A DNA stretch of 57,882 nucleotides from Streptomyces acidicola (GTDB lineage Bacteria > Actinomycetota > Actinomycetes > Streptomycetales > Streptomycetaceae): the NCBI RefSeq assembly GCF_009377235.1, contig NZ_VMNX01000026.1, positions 1 through 57,882 of the forward strand, read 5' to 3'. Shown piece after piece: positions 1-7,496 of the stretch. Under the pieces are notes generated by a model. The model saw only the letters and a program-made list of their open reading frames with translations, ran no database searches and was not told the DNA's origin. Made by a program: the position numbers and the translations under genes. Position 1 is the stretch's first letter. Each line of letters starts with the position of its first letter.

Positions 1-217
1 TCTCCAACGGCGCCTCTCGGGCCCGGTGGCACCACCCCCCAGGTCATCGGTTCGACAGGGGGGAACAGCCATGCCGGGCCCGGAGGCCAGCGGCCCTCTT
101 GCAGGGCCGCGGAAAACATAACGGGGGAGGGGGTCGCCCGGGCTCCGCGGGCGCGTGCGTGGCGGAGCCCGGACGAACGGTGTGGCGGCGCGCCCGAGCA
201 TGGGCGCGCCGGGAGAC
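1..217. other. Non-coding edge region with hairpins
   Basis: I see no convincing gene in the first 217 bases. Three perfect short inverted repeats are present: 90-97 with 103-110 (8-bp stem, 5-nt loop), 138-148 with 162-172 (11-bp stem), and 187-195 with 202-210 (9-bp stem, 6-nt loop). The last two lie just past the stop of the leftward DUF305 gene. The first could end a gene that lies outside the window. Confidence 0.5.
138..210 (-). terminator. Tandem hairpins after DUF305 gene
   Basis: Two perfect GC-rich hairpins follow the stop codon at 218 on the minus strand. The nearer one (187-210) begins 8 bases past the stop, with arms GGCGCGCCC and GGGCGCGCC around GAGCAT. The second (138-172) has arms CCGGGCTCCGC and GCGGAGCCCGG. 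There is no U-tract, which is normal for streptomycete terminators. Confidence 0.6.
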
Positions 218-865
218 TCAGAGTCGGTCGAGGATGCTCTGGAGCTGCTTGACCTCGGCGGACTGGCCCTTGACGATGTCACCGGCCATCTTCACGGCGT
301 CCGAGTTCTTGCCCTTCTTCTGCTCGTCCTTGGCCATGGTGATCGCGCCGTTGTGGTGGTCGATCATCATCTGGGCGAACATCTTGTCGAACTCGGTGCC
401 CTTCATGGCCTTGAGGTCCTTCATGTCCGTGTCGGACATCATGCCGTCGCCGCCGTGGTCCATGCCGGGCATCGAGTCGACCGCGGTCGGCTGCTTCCAG
501 GAGCCGAGCCAGCCCTTCATCGTCGTGATCTCGGGATCCTGGGCCTTCTCGATCTTCCCGACGATGTCCTTGATCTCCGTGTCGGAGGCGCGTCCGTCGG
601 CGAGCCGGGCCATCTCCAGGGCCTGCTCGTGGTGCGGGATCATCATCTGCGCGAAGGCGACGTCGGTGTCGTTGAAGCTCGAGGCACCGGCGCCGTTGCC
701 GGCGGGCGCCGACTCCGACGCCGAGCTGCTGCCGCTGCCGTGGTCCATGTCGCTCATGTCGTCACCCCCGCAGGCGGTGAGAAGCAGGGCGCCGGCGGTG
801 ACGGCGCCCACAGCGGCGATACGGCGGGAGGAGCTGTGGCGCAGGGCGCGAATGAAGGAAGTCAT
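218..865 (-). CDS. DUF305 family lipoprotein
   Basis: This 215-residue exported lipoprotein has an N-terminal basic and hydrophobic signal ending in a lipobox (LLTAC, Cys about residue 32). A Ser/Gly/Met linker follows, then a DUF305 domain with the two hallmark motifs MMIPHHEQALEMA (about 73-85) and MMIDHHNGAITMA (about 166-178). Both HH pairs are kept. Met/His runs (DMSDMDHG, SMPGMDHGGDGMM) suggest binding of a soft metal such as copper; DUF305 proteins are often near copper genes, but the biochemical role is not settled. An RBS-like GAGGTG sits 8 bases before the ATG at 865. It lies 96 bases downstream of the DUF6153 gene and probably shares its transcript. Confidence 0.88.
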   Translation of the reverse strand: MTSFIRALRHSSSRRIAAVGAVTAGALLLTACGGDDMSDMDHGSGSSSASESAPAGNGAGASSFNDTDVAFAQMMIPHHEQALEMARLADGRASDTEIKDIVGKIEKAQDPEITTMKGWLGSWKQPTAVDSMPGMDHGGDGMMSDTDMKDLKAMKGTEFDKMFAQMMIDHHNGAITMAKDEQKKGKNSDAVKMAGDIVKGQSAEVKQLQSILDRL

Positions 866-961
866 GGTCGATTCACCTCAAGTGTCGGTTCTGGTGGGCT
901 GTGCAGGCGTACGCGCATCCGCGGGGCCGCGCCTGGTGCGCGCCCGCGAGAGCGGTTCGGC

Positions 962-1459
962 CTACAGCCGCAGAACTGACAAACGGGCGAGATCGGGTCT
1001 GCGTGGCGGAGGATTGGGCCGGATGGCGACGGCGACCTGGGCGAGCAGCTCCGCCGGCCGGTCCTGGTCGCGGGCGAACGCCGACCTGAGGAGCGCGGCG
1101 AGCACCCACGCGCCGAACAGGACCGCCACACACAGCGAGAGCATGTCCATCGCCATGGCCGGCTGGTGCGTGGTCTGCGTGGTCTGCGTGGTCTGAATGG
1201 TTGGCGAATGTGACGGATCCGCCGGATCTGTCACGTGCCGGTCCGCGCCCGTGCCCGGAGCCGGGGGAGCACTCCTGGGGGCGTGGGCCTCGGCGGCCGG
1301 ATCCATCGTCGACGCGTGGGACGCGGTGCTCGTCGCGGAGCCGGACGAGTCCTGAGGATGCCCCATGCTGTGCATCGCGAAGACGCCCAGGGCGAGCACC
1401 ACGACGAGCAGCAGGTGCCCGAGGGCGCCTCCTGCGCGTACGTACCTGCTCGCGTTCAC
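962..1459 (-). CDS. DUF6153 family small membrane protein
   Basis: A protein of about 165 residues with one hydrophobic segment near the N-terminus (GHLLLVVVLALGVFAM), a low-complexity Ser/Thr/Pro/His region with TQT repeats, and a second hydrophobic segment around MLSLCVAVLFGAWVLAALL. The layout fits the actinobacterial DUF6153 family of unknown function. I place the start at GTG 1459 (VNASRYV) because the hydrophobic segment begins soon after and an ACGGGA-like site lies just upstream; an ATG at 1516 in the same frame would add 19 unlikely residues. Met and His residues (MHSMGH, HQPAMAMDM) fit the metal-related theme of its neighbours. Confidence 0.7.
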   Translation of the reverse strand: MNASRYVRAGGALGHLLLVVVLALGVFAMHSMGHPQDSSGSATSTASHASTMDPAAEAHAPRSAPPAPGTGADRHVTDPADPSHSPTIQTTQTTQTTHQPAMAMDMLSLCVAVLFGAWVLAALLRSAFARDQDRPAELLAQVAVAIRPNPPPRRPDLARLSVLRL

Positions 1460-1495
1460 CGGAATCCCGTCACTGGTCGTTCTCTGACTCCGCCA

Positions 1496-1505
1496 TACTA
1501 CTAAG
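1496..1505. promoter_or_regulatory. Candidate BlaI-type operator word
   Basis: TACTACTAAG lies in the 155-bp divergent space between the DUF6153 gene (leftward) and the BlaI-like repressor gene (rightward). The 7-mer TACTAAG recurs in opposite orientation at 4027-4033, upstream of the DUF5134 gene. AT-rich TACTA-type words are rare at this GC content, and mycobacterial BlaI is known to use ACTAC/GTAGT half-sites, so an operator is plausible. Inference only. Confidence 0.35.
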
Positions 1506-1614
1506 CCGTTTGGCATTGCCGGTGCAGGGGATGGACGGGCGCACCCGGCGACCTACGATGAACCCTCACTGGTGCCGGAGGGTTTGTCGTTCTCCGCAGA
1601 CGAGAGGAGCGACC

Positions 1615-1983
1615 GTGCGTCGGCTGGGGGAGCTGGAGGCGGAGATCATGCACCGCCTGTGGGCGTGGGGACGTCCGGCCACCGCACGCGACGTGCTGAC
1701 GGACATCAACAAGCAGCGGCCCCTCGCCTACAGCACCGTCAAGACCGTGGCCGACATCCTCCACGGCAAGGGCATGCTCAAGCGGCACAAGGAGGGCAGA
1801 GCGTGGGTGTACGAGCCCACGTGCACGCGCCAGCAGTACACGGCGGCCCTGATGCAGGAGGCCCTCGGCAGTAACCCGGACCCGGCCGGGACCCTCGTCA
1901 GTTTCCTGGAACAGATGACTCCGGAGGAGACGGACGCCCTGCGCTCGGCCCTGCGAACGGTCAGGAGGCGGAGCGAGGCATGA
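1615..1983 (+). CDS. BlaI/MecI/CopY family transcriptional repressor
   Basis: A 122-residue winged-helix repressor of the penicillinase-repressor family. The N-terminal part is typical: GELEAEIMHRLWAWGRP, then ARDVLTDIN and AYSTVKTVADILHGKGML, with the recognition-helix sequence YSTVKTV. A C-terminal dimerisation region follows (QYTAALMQEAL to the end). The GTG start at 1615 has a clear GAGAGGAG ribosome site 5 bases upstream; an in-frame extension back to 1201 lacks homology-like features. The stop overlaps the ATG of the M56 peptidase gene (ATGA at 1980-1983), the usual repressor/BlaR1-type peptidase pair. In firmicutes the peptidase cleaves the repressor on ligand sensing; whether that holds here is unknown. 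Confidence 0.9.
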   Translation: MRRLGELEAEIMHRLWAWGRPATARDVLTDINKQRPLAYSTVKTVADILHGKGMLKRHKEGRAWVYEPTCTRQQYTAALMQEALGSNPDPAGTLVSFLEQMTPEETDALRSALRTVRRRSEA

Positions 1984-2888
1984 CCACAGTCGTCCTGCTG
2001 GTCGGATACGTCGTGCTGGTCGGCGTCGCGGTGCCGGCCCTGCTGTCCCGGGCGCGCTGGGCCCACCGCGCCCCGGCCCTCGCGGTCGCCGCCTGGCAGG
2101 GCCTGATGGCGACGTTCGTCGTCGCCACCACTCTCGCGGTGTACCACCTGGCCATTGCCGAGCAGCACGCGCACAACGGCATCGTCGGGTTGCTCACCGT
2201 CTGCGGCCTGGTCACCGGCGCCCCGGCGAGCGGGTCCGCGCCCACCCTGGCCGACGTCCTGGCACTCGCCGCCCCCGCCGCAGTCGTGCTGCTGCCTGCC
2301 GGCTGGCTCGTGCGCTGTGCCTGGCGGGCACACCAAGCACGGCAGCGTCACCTCGACCTGCTCACTCTCGTCGGCGAGCCGGCACCCGAGTACGGCGCCA
2401 CCGTCATCGACCACGAAGTCCCGGCCGTCTACTGCCTGCCCGGCCGCTTCCGTCGGGTCGTCGTCACCCGGGGCGCCATGGACGCCCTGTCCGAGGACCA
2501 GTTGCAGGCCGTTCTGGAACACGAGCGCGCGCACATCCAGGGCAGGCACTATCTGCTCCACCTGGTGACGGACGCGTTCTCCCGCGCCTTCCCCGGTCTG
2601 CCGCTCGCCCGCCACGCCAAGGAGCAGACGGCGCTGCTGGTGGAGATGATCGCGGACGACCGCGCCCTGCGCCTCCATCGGCGGGAGGTGCTGGCCGCCG
2701 CGATGTGCGAGGTGGCGGCCGGCCGGGTGCCGCAGGCGGCTCTGGGGGCCGGAGGGACCGGCGCGCTGATCCGGCTCCGGCGAGTTCTCACCCCGCAGCC
2801 TCGCCCGCACCGCGCGACCCGGCTGGGCATCCTGGCGGCCACTGCCACCGCGCCGTTTCTTCCCCTGCTGGTGGCCTGCGGGCTCTGA
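1980..2888 (+). CDS. M56 family metallopeptidase (BlaR1-like)
   Basis: A 302-residue integral-membrane zinc peptidase with hydrophobic segments near residues 3-22, 38-60, 92-112 and at the C-terminus (about 283-300). The catalytic zinc motif is HERAH at residues 181-185. EMIADDRAL further on is the usual third-ligand region. It is much shorter than BlaR1/MecR1 and has no C-terminal penicillin-binding sensor domain, so it cannot sense beta-lactams in the classical way. Translation is coupled to the upstream repressor gene. Likely substrate: the BlaI-like repressor (inference from the pairing). The nearby Met/His-rich proteins make a metal signal as plausible as a cell-wall signal. Confidence 0.88.
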   Translation: MTTVVLLVGYVVLVGVAVPALLSRARWAHRAPALAVAAWQGLMATFVVATTLAVYHLAIAEQHAHNGIVGLLTVCGLVTGAPASGSAPTLADVLALAAPAAVVLLPAGWLVRCAWRAHQARQRHLDLLTLVGEPAPEYGATVIDHEVPAVYCLPGRFRRVVVTRGAMDALSEDQLQAVLEHERAHIQGRHYLLHLVTDAFSRAFPGLPLARHAKEQTALLVEMIADDRALRLHRREVLAAAMCEVAAGRVPQAALGAGGTGALIRLRRVLTPQPRPHRATRLGILAATATAPFLPLLVACGL

Positions 2889-2924
2889 TCCCGCGAAAGG
2901 CCCCCGCAGGCTGCACCTCTCCTC

Positions 2925-2989
2925 CCGGGAGCCCCGGCTCGTTCTTCCTGTGCGCCGGGGGGCCGCCGCAACGAGCGGAGGGCTCCCGG
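2925..2989. terminator. Long inverted repeat between convergent genes
   Basis: Arms at 2925-2943 and 2970-2989 are near-perfect complements (19-20 bp, one or two mismatches and one bulge) around a 26-base loop. They lie between the rightward M56 gene (stop 2888) and the leftward DUF5134 gene (stop 3072), so this is a good candidate for a bidirectional terminator. Confidence 0.6.
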
Positions 2990-3015
2990 TCGGCGAGGTG
3001 CCAGGATCAGCGTAA

Positions 3016-3032
3016 CGCTAAATGAATTAGCG
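3016..3032. repeat. Short AT-rich palindrome
   Basis: A perfect 6-bp inverted repeat, CGCTAA and TTAGCG, around ATGAA. It lies in the convergent space before the DUF5134 stop, so a promoter operator is unlikely. It may be part of the termination region. Confidence 0.35.
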
Positions 3033-3071
3033 GAGTTGACGGAATGACACCACGGTGGCCGGGTGCGGCCG

Positions 3072-3968
3072 CTACATCACCATCATCAGCAGCATGGCGG
3101 ACATGGTTCCGCCCATGCCGATGTGCGCGGCGAGGGCCGCCTCCGGTGCGGCGCCGGCCCTGCGGCGACGGCCCCCGTGGCGGCCTCGTTCCGCCGTGCG
3201 GGCCTTGTCCCACACGGAGACCGTCAGCGACACCAGGAACACGACGACCGTGTCCGGCATGGCGAGCAGCCAACGGCCCCAGCCGCGGCGCCGACCGCTC
3301 TCGCGGCCTCCGGGGAGACCGTTCCCGGAGGTGCCGCGGACGCGTGCCCATACGGACGCGACGATCGACAGCAGGAAGTAGGCGGCCAGGGCGGCAATCA
3401 GGAAGCGCCAGACGGAGGACGACGACGATGCCTCGGCCCCGACGGCCGAGCCATGGGCGCCCATACCGGCCATGTCCATCCCAGGCATGGACTCCATACC
3501 GGCCATGCCGCCCGTTCCGGCAGCGTGCCCCGTGCCGGCCGTCTCCGCCATCCCCGGCATGCCCGCCATCCCCGGCATGCCCGCCATGGCGCCGTGGCCC
3601 AGTGCGAGCACCGGACCGGACGACGTGGTGGTCATCGCCAACGTCATGATCACCATGCCGGCGCTGCCGACGATGAGGTGCACCCAGTGGCGGCCCTGCT
3701 TCCAGCCGCGTTCCCGGGTGTGCTTGACGGCCATCGCGACGGCGCCGAGCCCGAGGAGAGCGAACGCGACCGCCCACCACATGCCGGATCCTCCGTACCA
3801 GGCCGCCGTCGCGGGCAGGGCCATCGCTGCCATGCACAGCCCCATCAGCAGGTCACCGCCCGCCGCGAACCGGGTGTCGCCGCTCGTCGTCATCACCCGG
3901 ACCGCGCTGACGGCCGCGACCAGAGCGGCGACCGTCGCAATGGACCAGCTCAGAGCCAGAGTTCCCAT
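3072..3968 (-). CDS. DUF5134 family Met/His-rich membrane protein
   Basis: A polytopic membrane protein of 298 residues with about six to seven hydrophobic segments. The middle (about residues 125-175) is a Met/Gly/His-rich loop made of repeated GMPGMAGMPGMAE, GMESMPGMDMAGMGAHG elements. Such methionine motifs are typical copper(I)-binding sequences, although direct evidence for this family is lacking. A basic stretch near 220-270 (RRGWGR, RHGGRRRR) probably faces the cytoplasm. The ATG at 3968 is preceded by GGAAGGGCGGAG. The gene faces the BlaI/M56 pair and has TACTA-type words in its upstream region, so co-regulation is possible. Confidence 0.75.
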   Translation of the reverse strand: MGTLALSWSIATVAALVAAVSAVRVMTTSGDTRFAAGGDLLMGLCMAAMALPATAAWYGGSGMWWAVAFALLGLGAVAMAVKHTRERGWKQGRHWVHLIVGSAGMVIMTLAMTTTSSGPVLALGHGAMAGMPGMAGMPGMAETAGTGHAAGTGGMAGMESMPGMDMAGMGAHGSAVGAEASSSSSVWRFLIAALAAYFLLSIVASVWARVRGTSGNGLPGGRESGRRRGWGRWLLAMPDTVVVFLVSLTVSVWDKARTAERGRHGGRRRRAGAAPEAALAAHIGMGGTMSAMLLMMVM

Positions 3969-4018
3969 CTCCGCCCTTCCTCGTTCGTCCCGCTGGGCAC
4001 TCGGGAGTTCCTTGACTG

Positions 4019-4033
4019 CTAGGACTCTTAGTA
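4019..4033. promoter_or_regulatory. Imperfect palindrome upstream of DUF5134 gene
   Basis: CTAGGACTCTTAG at 4019-4031 is a 13-bp inverted repeat with one mismatched pair. It runs into CTTAGTA (4027-4033), the reverse complement of the TACTAAG word at 1499-1505 near the BlaI gene. It is 51 bases upstream of the DUF5134 start and is a candidate site for the BlaI-like repressor. Confidence 0.35.
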
Positions 4034-4124
4034 CGTGGCGGGTCGAGGGATCGCTCAGCGAACGTGCGGAGTACGCCCAGGACTTGGCAATGGAGGAGGG
4101 CATCGCGGGAAACGAGCGCTCTGC

Positions 4125-5210
4125 TCAGTCCTCGCCCACCACGGTCAGGTCGTCACCCAGAGCCGTGGCGATCCGGGCGGCGCGGGAGTGGTCGTCCAGG
4201 CGGCGGGTGAGGTAGGCGCAGGCGTGGTGGTGCCGCAGCGACCACCACGCCGCGGAGCCGCCGATGCCCCCCTTGGCGATCTCTCCCTTGTCGCGGACCA
4301 AGCCGAGAGTCCATGTGATCCGGGTGCCGAACACCTCGTCGTGGCCCGTGATCTGGGAGGCCAGCAGCTCACTGTGCAGCTCCGGCCCCAACAGTCGGCA
4401 CACGGGTCCGTCCTCGCTGGTGAGGCGGGAGAAGAAGGCCGCCATCGCGGTGGCCGTGGTGTGCAGATTGACCGCGCCGAACACCGACTGCCGCCAGGTC
4501 CGGGAGTTCGTCCGCTCCGTTTCCAGGGCGCCGTGGGGTATGCCGAGCCAGGGCGCGGCATGGGGTTGTCGCGGCCAGTCGGAGCGCGCGTGTTCGAGGT
4601 CGGCGACGCGGTCCAGCGCGGGGTCCGGTAACCCGAACCAGGCATCGAGATCCAGCGCGGGGCGTACGACGTCGTTGAACATCGCTCCCAGTGTCGTTCC
4701 CGCGGCCGAGCGCAGGATGCCGTCGACCAGGTGACCGTACGTCAGGGCGTGCTCTCCGAGGGCCGTTCCCGGCGCGTACTCCGGCGCCGCCCGCGCCAGG
4801 CTGTCCCGCAGCCCCGCGTCCTCCAGCAGATCGAGGCCCGCGGCTTCGGCTGGGAAACGCGGCTGACCGGCCTGGTGGGTGAGCACGTGGCGGAGGGTCG
4901 TCCGCTCCTTGCCCCGGACTCCGTACTCCCTCCAGTGCTCGGCGATCGGCTCGTCCAGCGTCAGTGCCCCATCGTGCACCGCGACCAGGGCCGCGAGTGT
5001 GACGAACGTCTTCGACAGGGAGTGCGGCATGACCAGGGTGTCGGCCCGCCACGGACGGCTCCGCCCGGCATCGGCCCACCCGGCGCCCAGCCGGACGACT
5101 TCACGCCCCTCACGCCAGACCGACAGCCCCGCGCCGGTTTCACTTCCCTCGTCCACCAGCTGCTGGAAGACCCGGCGCACCTCCTCGTACCCGCCCGCGG
5201 TGAACCGTTC
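4125..5210 (-). pseudogene. Serine hydrolase (beta-lactamase family), 3' part
   Basis: This is the main body of a class-C-beta-lactamase/esterase-type serine hydrolase. The nucleophile motif is SLSK (about 54-57 of the part counted from GTG 5180), followed by a tyrosine motif (TYGHLVDG) and KGGIGGSAAWW near the end in place of the usual HxG strand. In-frame coding runs upstream of 5180 as E-R-F-T-A-G-G-Y-E-E and stops abruptly at TAG 5211-5213, which is the stop of the adjoining transposon gene. The missing N-terminus lies at 7391-7443 on the other side of that element. The remaining GTG at 5180 has its GAGGAG touching the start codon, so expression as an intact enzyme is doubtful. Confidence 0.8.
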
Positions 5211-6789
5211 CTAATCAGTGAGCAGGAGTGAGTCTTGGACCCAAACCTGATCAACTGGCGCATCCCGAACGGTTGTGGATGCACTGGTCACCTGCGTTCG
5301 CGCCGCGTCCGGCGACACGGATCGTGTCCGTGGTCCGGGGATGCGGGGGCGGGTTTCCTCACACCCGCGGGTGCCGTGTCCGGCCTGGGCGGTCCGATGC
5401 CCCACACGATCGCTCTGGTCGTGTGGGGGCGGTGCCGTCCGTCGCCGGACGCGGTGCCCGAGAGCGCGTCGTCCGATCGCGACGCCAGCGGCGTCGTGGC
5501 GGGTGGCCTTGCGGTTCTTGCTGTTGAGGGGCTTCTGCCAGTGCTCGGCGCCCCAGCGGGAGGTGTAGGCGGGATCGACGACGACGATGCTGATGCCGAG
5601 TTCGGCGGCCATGGACACGAGCCGTGCCCGCAGTTTGGCGACGGGCATGCCGGAGATCACCTTGCGGAACAGCTTCCTGCGGCCGTGCTTCTCCCGCGTC
5701 TTCTCCGCGCCGAAGTCCAGGTCCTCGATCGCGATGGCGACGTCTTCGCGCCGTGCCCAGTGAAGGAGGCGGGTGAGGGCGTGTCTCACCTGGGCGTCCC
5801 GGTAGGTGGCCGGCCGGCCCGTCGAGGTCGTAGAAGAATCGGCGGGGCTCACCCATCGGGTTGCCGTGCTCATCCAGACGCCACGCTGCGAAGTGGTCGG
5901 CGTTGGTGTCCACACCGATCAGCCCGTTCGCCCTGGCTACGGCCAGGGCAACGGTCTGGACCGGGGGGATCGTCCACGACGCTGTGAGGTACCAGCGGCC
6001 CCGGTCCACGTCCAGGTGGATGCGGTAGGCGACAGCACGGTTCGCCGATACGCGGTCCGCCCACTCTTCGCCGCGGTGCCGGAAGTTGATCCGGCCGTCG
6101 AGCACGTACCGGCCGCGCGGGGCGTTGGCCAGATGAGCCAGCGGAGCCGGGAGCTTGATGCCGATCTCGCCGTCGGAGCTGACGCGGATAGTTTCGTTCC
6201 CAAAACGCTTCCCCGACTCCCCGTCTGCCTGGAGGAACCAGCGTTCGGCATCCCAGCGCCTGCGCCACTCGTACTCGGTGAGCTGGGCAGCTTCCAGATT
6301 GTGCCGGCCTCGAGCCAGTTCCAGCCGGTCTTCCAGCACATGCAGGCGCCGGGTCTTTTGGAACCACTCCTGCTTTGTGCGGTACCCGCCCGGCGCCCGC
6401 TTCGTGCCCTTTTCCCCGACCGGCTGGGACAGGCGGTGCGCGATCGTGCGCACCCCGGCCTCAAGGTTGTGGATGTGGGCGAGCTGGGCACGGCGCGAGA
6501 GGCCCCACTGGTCATGGGCGGCCTTCGTGATACTCCCGGCCCAGCGGGAGGACGACTCCTCGGTCAGGGCCCGCTTGCGCTCCGCCCACTGGTCGCTGTC
6601 GTGATCGGTACCCGCCCGGCAACGGGCCTTGAGGTCGGCGGAGGCCAGCGAACCCAGGTGTGCGCCCACCAGCGGCAGCACCTCACGGTCCCGCTGGGAC
6701 ATGCCCTTGATGCTGGTGCGGATCGCCACCCCGGACGGCCCCAGCACAACGAACGGCGCCTCGATCGTGCGCAGTGTGGAGTCAGCCAT
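5211..6789 (-). pseudogene. tnpB: TnpB-related RNA-guided nuclease-like protein, frameshifted
   Basis: The first part (ATG 6789 down to about 5820) encodes the N-terminal region and the first RuvC motif (LIGVDTNADHFAAW). The frame then shifts, and a second frame (about 5807 to 5211) carries the other RuvC motifs (IAIEDLDF and RHDAAGVAIG). The break lies in three GGCC units at 5808-5819; removal of one 4-base unit would join FYDLDG to TYRDAQVRHA without a gap. Between RuvC II and III there is no cysteine, so the usual TnpB zinc finger is absent. The ATG overlaps the tnpA stop by 8 bases. In IS607/IS605 elements TnpB is an RNA-guided nuclease that helps keep the element; this copy is probably inactive. 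Confidence 0.8.
5808..5819 (-). repeat. (GGCC)3 slippage site in tnpB
   Basis: Three tandem GGCC units sit exactly where the tnpB frame breaks. Gain of one unit is the simplest cause of the frameshift. A sequencing error in this GC-only tract cannot be excluded. Confidence 0.6.
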
Positions 6790-7357
6790 GCTCGGCGGCC
6801 TCCAAAGCCTTGCGGGCACGGTTCTTCGCCGACCGGCGACCATACAGGCGAGCACAGAACGAGGTCAGCACCTCCACCATGTCGCGCACCAGGTCGTCTT
6901 CGACCTCACCGTCATCAAGGACCACGAGGCGGCGCCCATGCGCGGACAGGGTGGCTTCGACAAGTTCGGTGTTCATCCGGCCCAGCCGATCCTTATGCTC
7001 GACCACCACCATGGTCACATCCGGATCGGCCAGCAGCCGCTTGGCTTTGGGGCGGGCACCGTTCGTACCGGATGCGATCTCCGCCTCCACACGCACCACC
7101 CGGTGGCCGGCCTGCGCCGCCCACTGGGAGAGCCTGGTGACCTGCCGCTCCAGGTCGGTCTCCTGGTCATGGGAGGAGACACGGGCATAAAGGCCCAGCC
7201 CGCCGATCGCCCCGGGCGCGGCGTTGACCCCAACGTTCACCAGGATCGTGCGCGGGCCGACCCGCTGAGCCGGTACCGGCAGCGTCCCCTCACGGAACCA
7301 GCGATACGCGGTCTGCGGATGCACACCCTGCGTCTTCGCCCATTCCGTGAGATTCAT
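6782..7357 (-). CDS. tnpA: IS607 family serine recombinase TnpA
   Basis: A 191-residue transposase. The N-terminus is a MerR-like helix-turn-helix (NLTEWAKTQGVHPQTAYRWF), followed by the resolvase/invertase-type catalytic domain: GLYARVSSHDQ holds the nucleophilic serine, LERQVTRL follows, and the conserved arginine region VVVEHKDRLGR is present. This small N-terminal-HTH arrangement is characteristic of IS607 TnpA, which moves DNA through a serine-linked intermediate without long terminal repeats. I chose ATG 7357 because the HTH begins there; a GTG at 7381 in the same frame would add eight residues within the element end. It overlaps tnpB by 8 bases. Confidence 0.88.
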   Translation of the reverse strand: MNLTEWAKTQGVHPQTAYRWFREGTLPVPAQRVGPRTILVNVGVNAAPGAIGGLGLYARVSSHDQETDLERQVTRLSQWAAQAGHRVVRVEAEIASGTNGARPKAKRLLADPDVTMVVVEHKDRLGRMNTELVEATLSAHGRRLVVLDDGEVEDDLVRDMVEVLTSFCARLYGRRSAKNRARKALEAAEHG

Positions 7358-7390
7358 GCTCTGACAACGACACTCACTCACACATGGTTA

Positions 7391-7443
7391 CGCTCACTCA
7401 CTCGACTTTGAAGAGCAGCAGTTGAAGACCCCTCGACATTCAT
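7391..7443 (-). pseudogene. Serine hydrolase (beta-lactamase family), 5' fragment
   Basis: From ATG 7443 an open frame reads MNVEGSSTAALQSRVSER before leaving the host sequence. GGAGGA lies 10 bases upstream of the ATG. The interrupted 3' part restarts with E-R-F-T-A-G-G-Y-E-E at 5210. Joining the two gives an uninterrupted N-terminus of normal length for this family (about 370 residues in total). The join needs no base other than the shared GA/CG overlap. Confidence 0.65.
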
Positions 7444-7496
7444 CGTGCCCGCTTCCTCCGTCCCAGGTGTGCGCCTCGTCCGGCGACTTGTGGTGT

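Larger units (their letters stand above)
5211..7390 (-). mobile_element. IS607-like insertion element
   Basis: An element of about 2.2 kb with a serine-recombinase tnpA and a tnpB-related gene in the tnpA-tnpB order of the IS607 family, transcribed leftward. The ends are defined by the split beta-lactamase-family gene, whose frame resumes exactly when the element is removed. There are no long terminal inverted repeats, as expected for IS607. Short related words lie near both ends: repeated CTCACTCA-type motifs at 7371-7401 and CACTGATT/ACTCACTCCTGCTCACTGA (minus-strand reading) at about 5216-5235. Exact ends are uncertain by roughly 10 bases. No target duplication is visible. TnpB is frameshifted, but TnpA looks intact. 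Confidence 0.8.

Noticed and set aside
40..75. tRNA-like T-loop (GGTTCGA) near the left edge
   Set aside because: No complementary T-stem, acceptor stem or anticodon arm could be formed around it.
5178..5180. GTG 5180 as the native start of the beta-lactamase-family gene
   Set aside because: Family-like residues continue upstream in frame until the transposon stop codon, and the ribosome-like GAGGAG abuts the GTG with no spacer. The true start is most likely ATG 7443 before the insertion.
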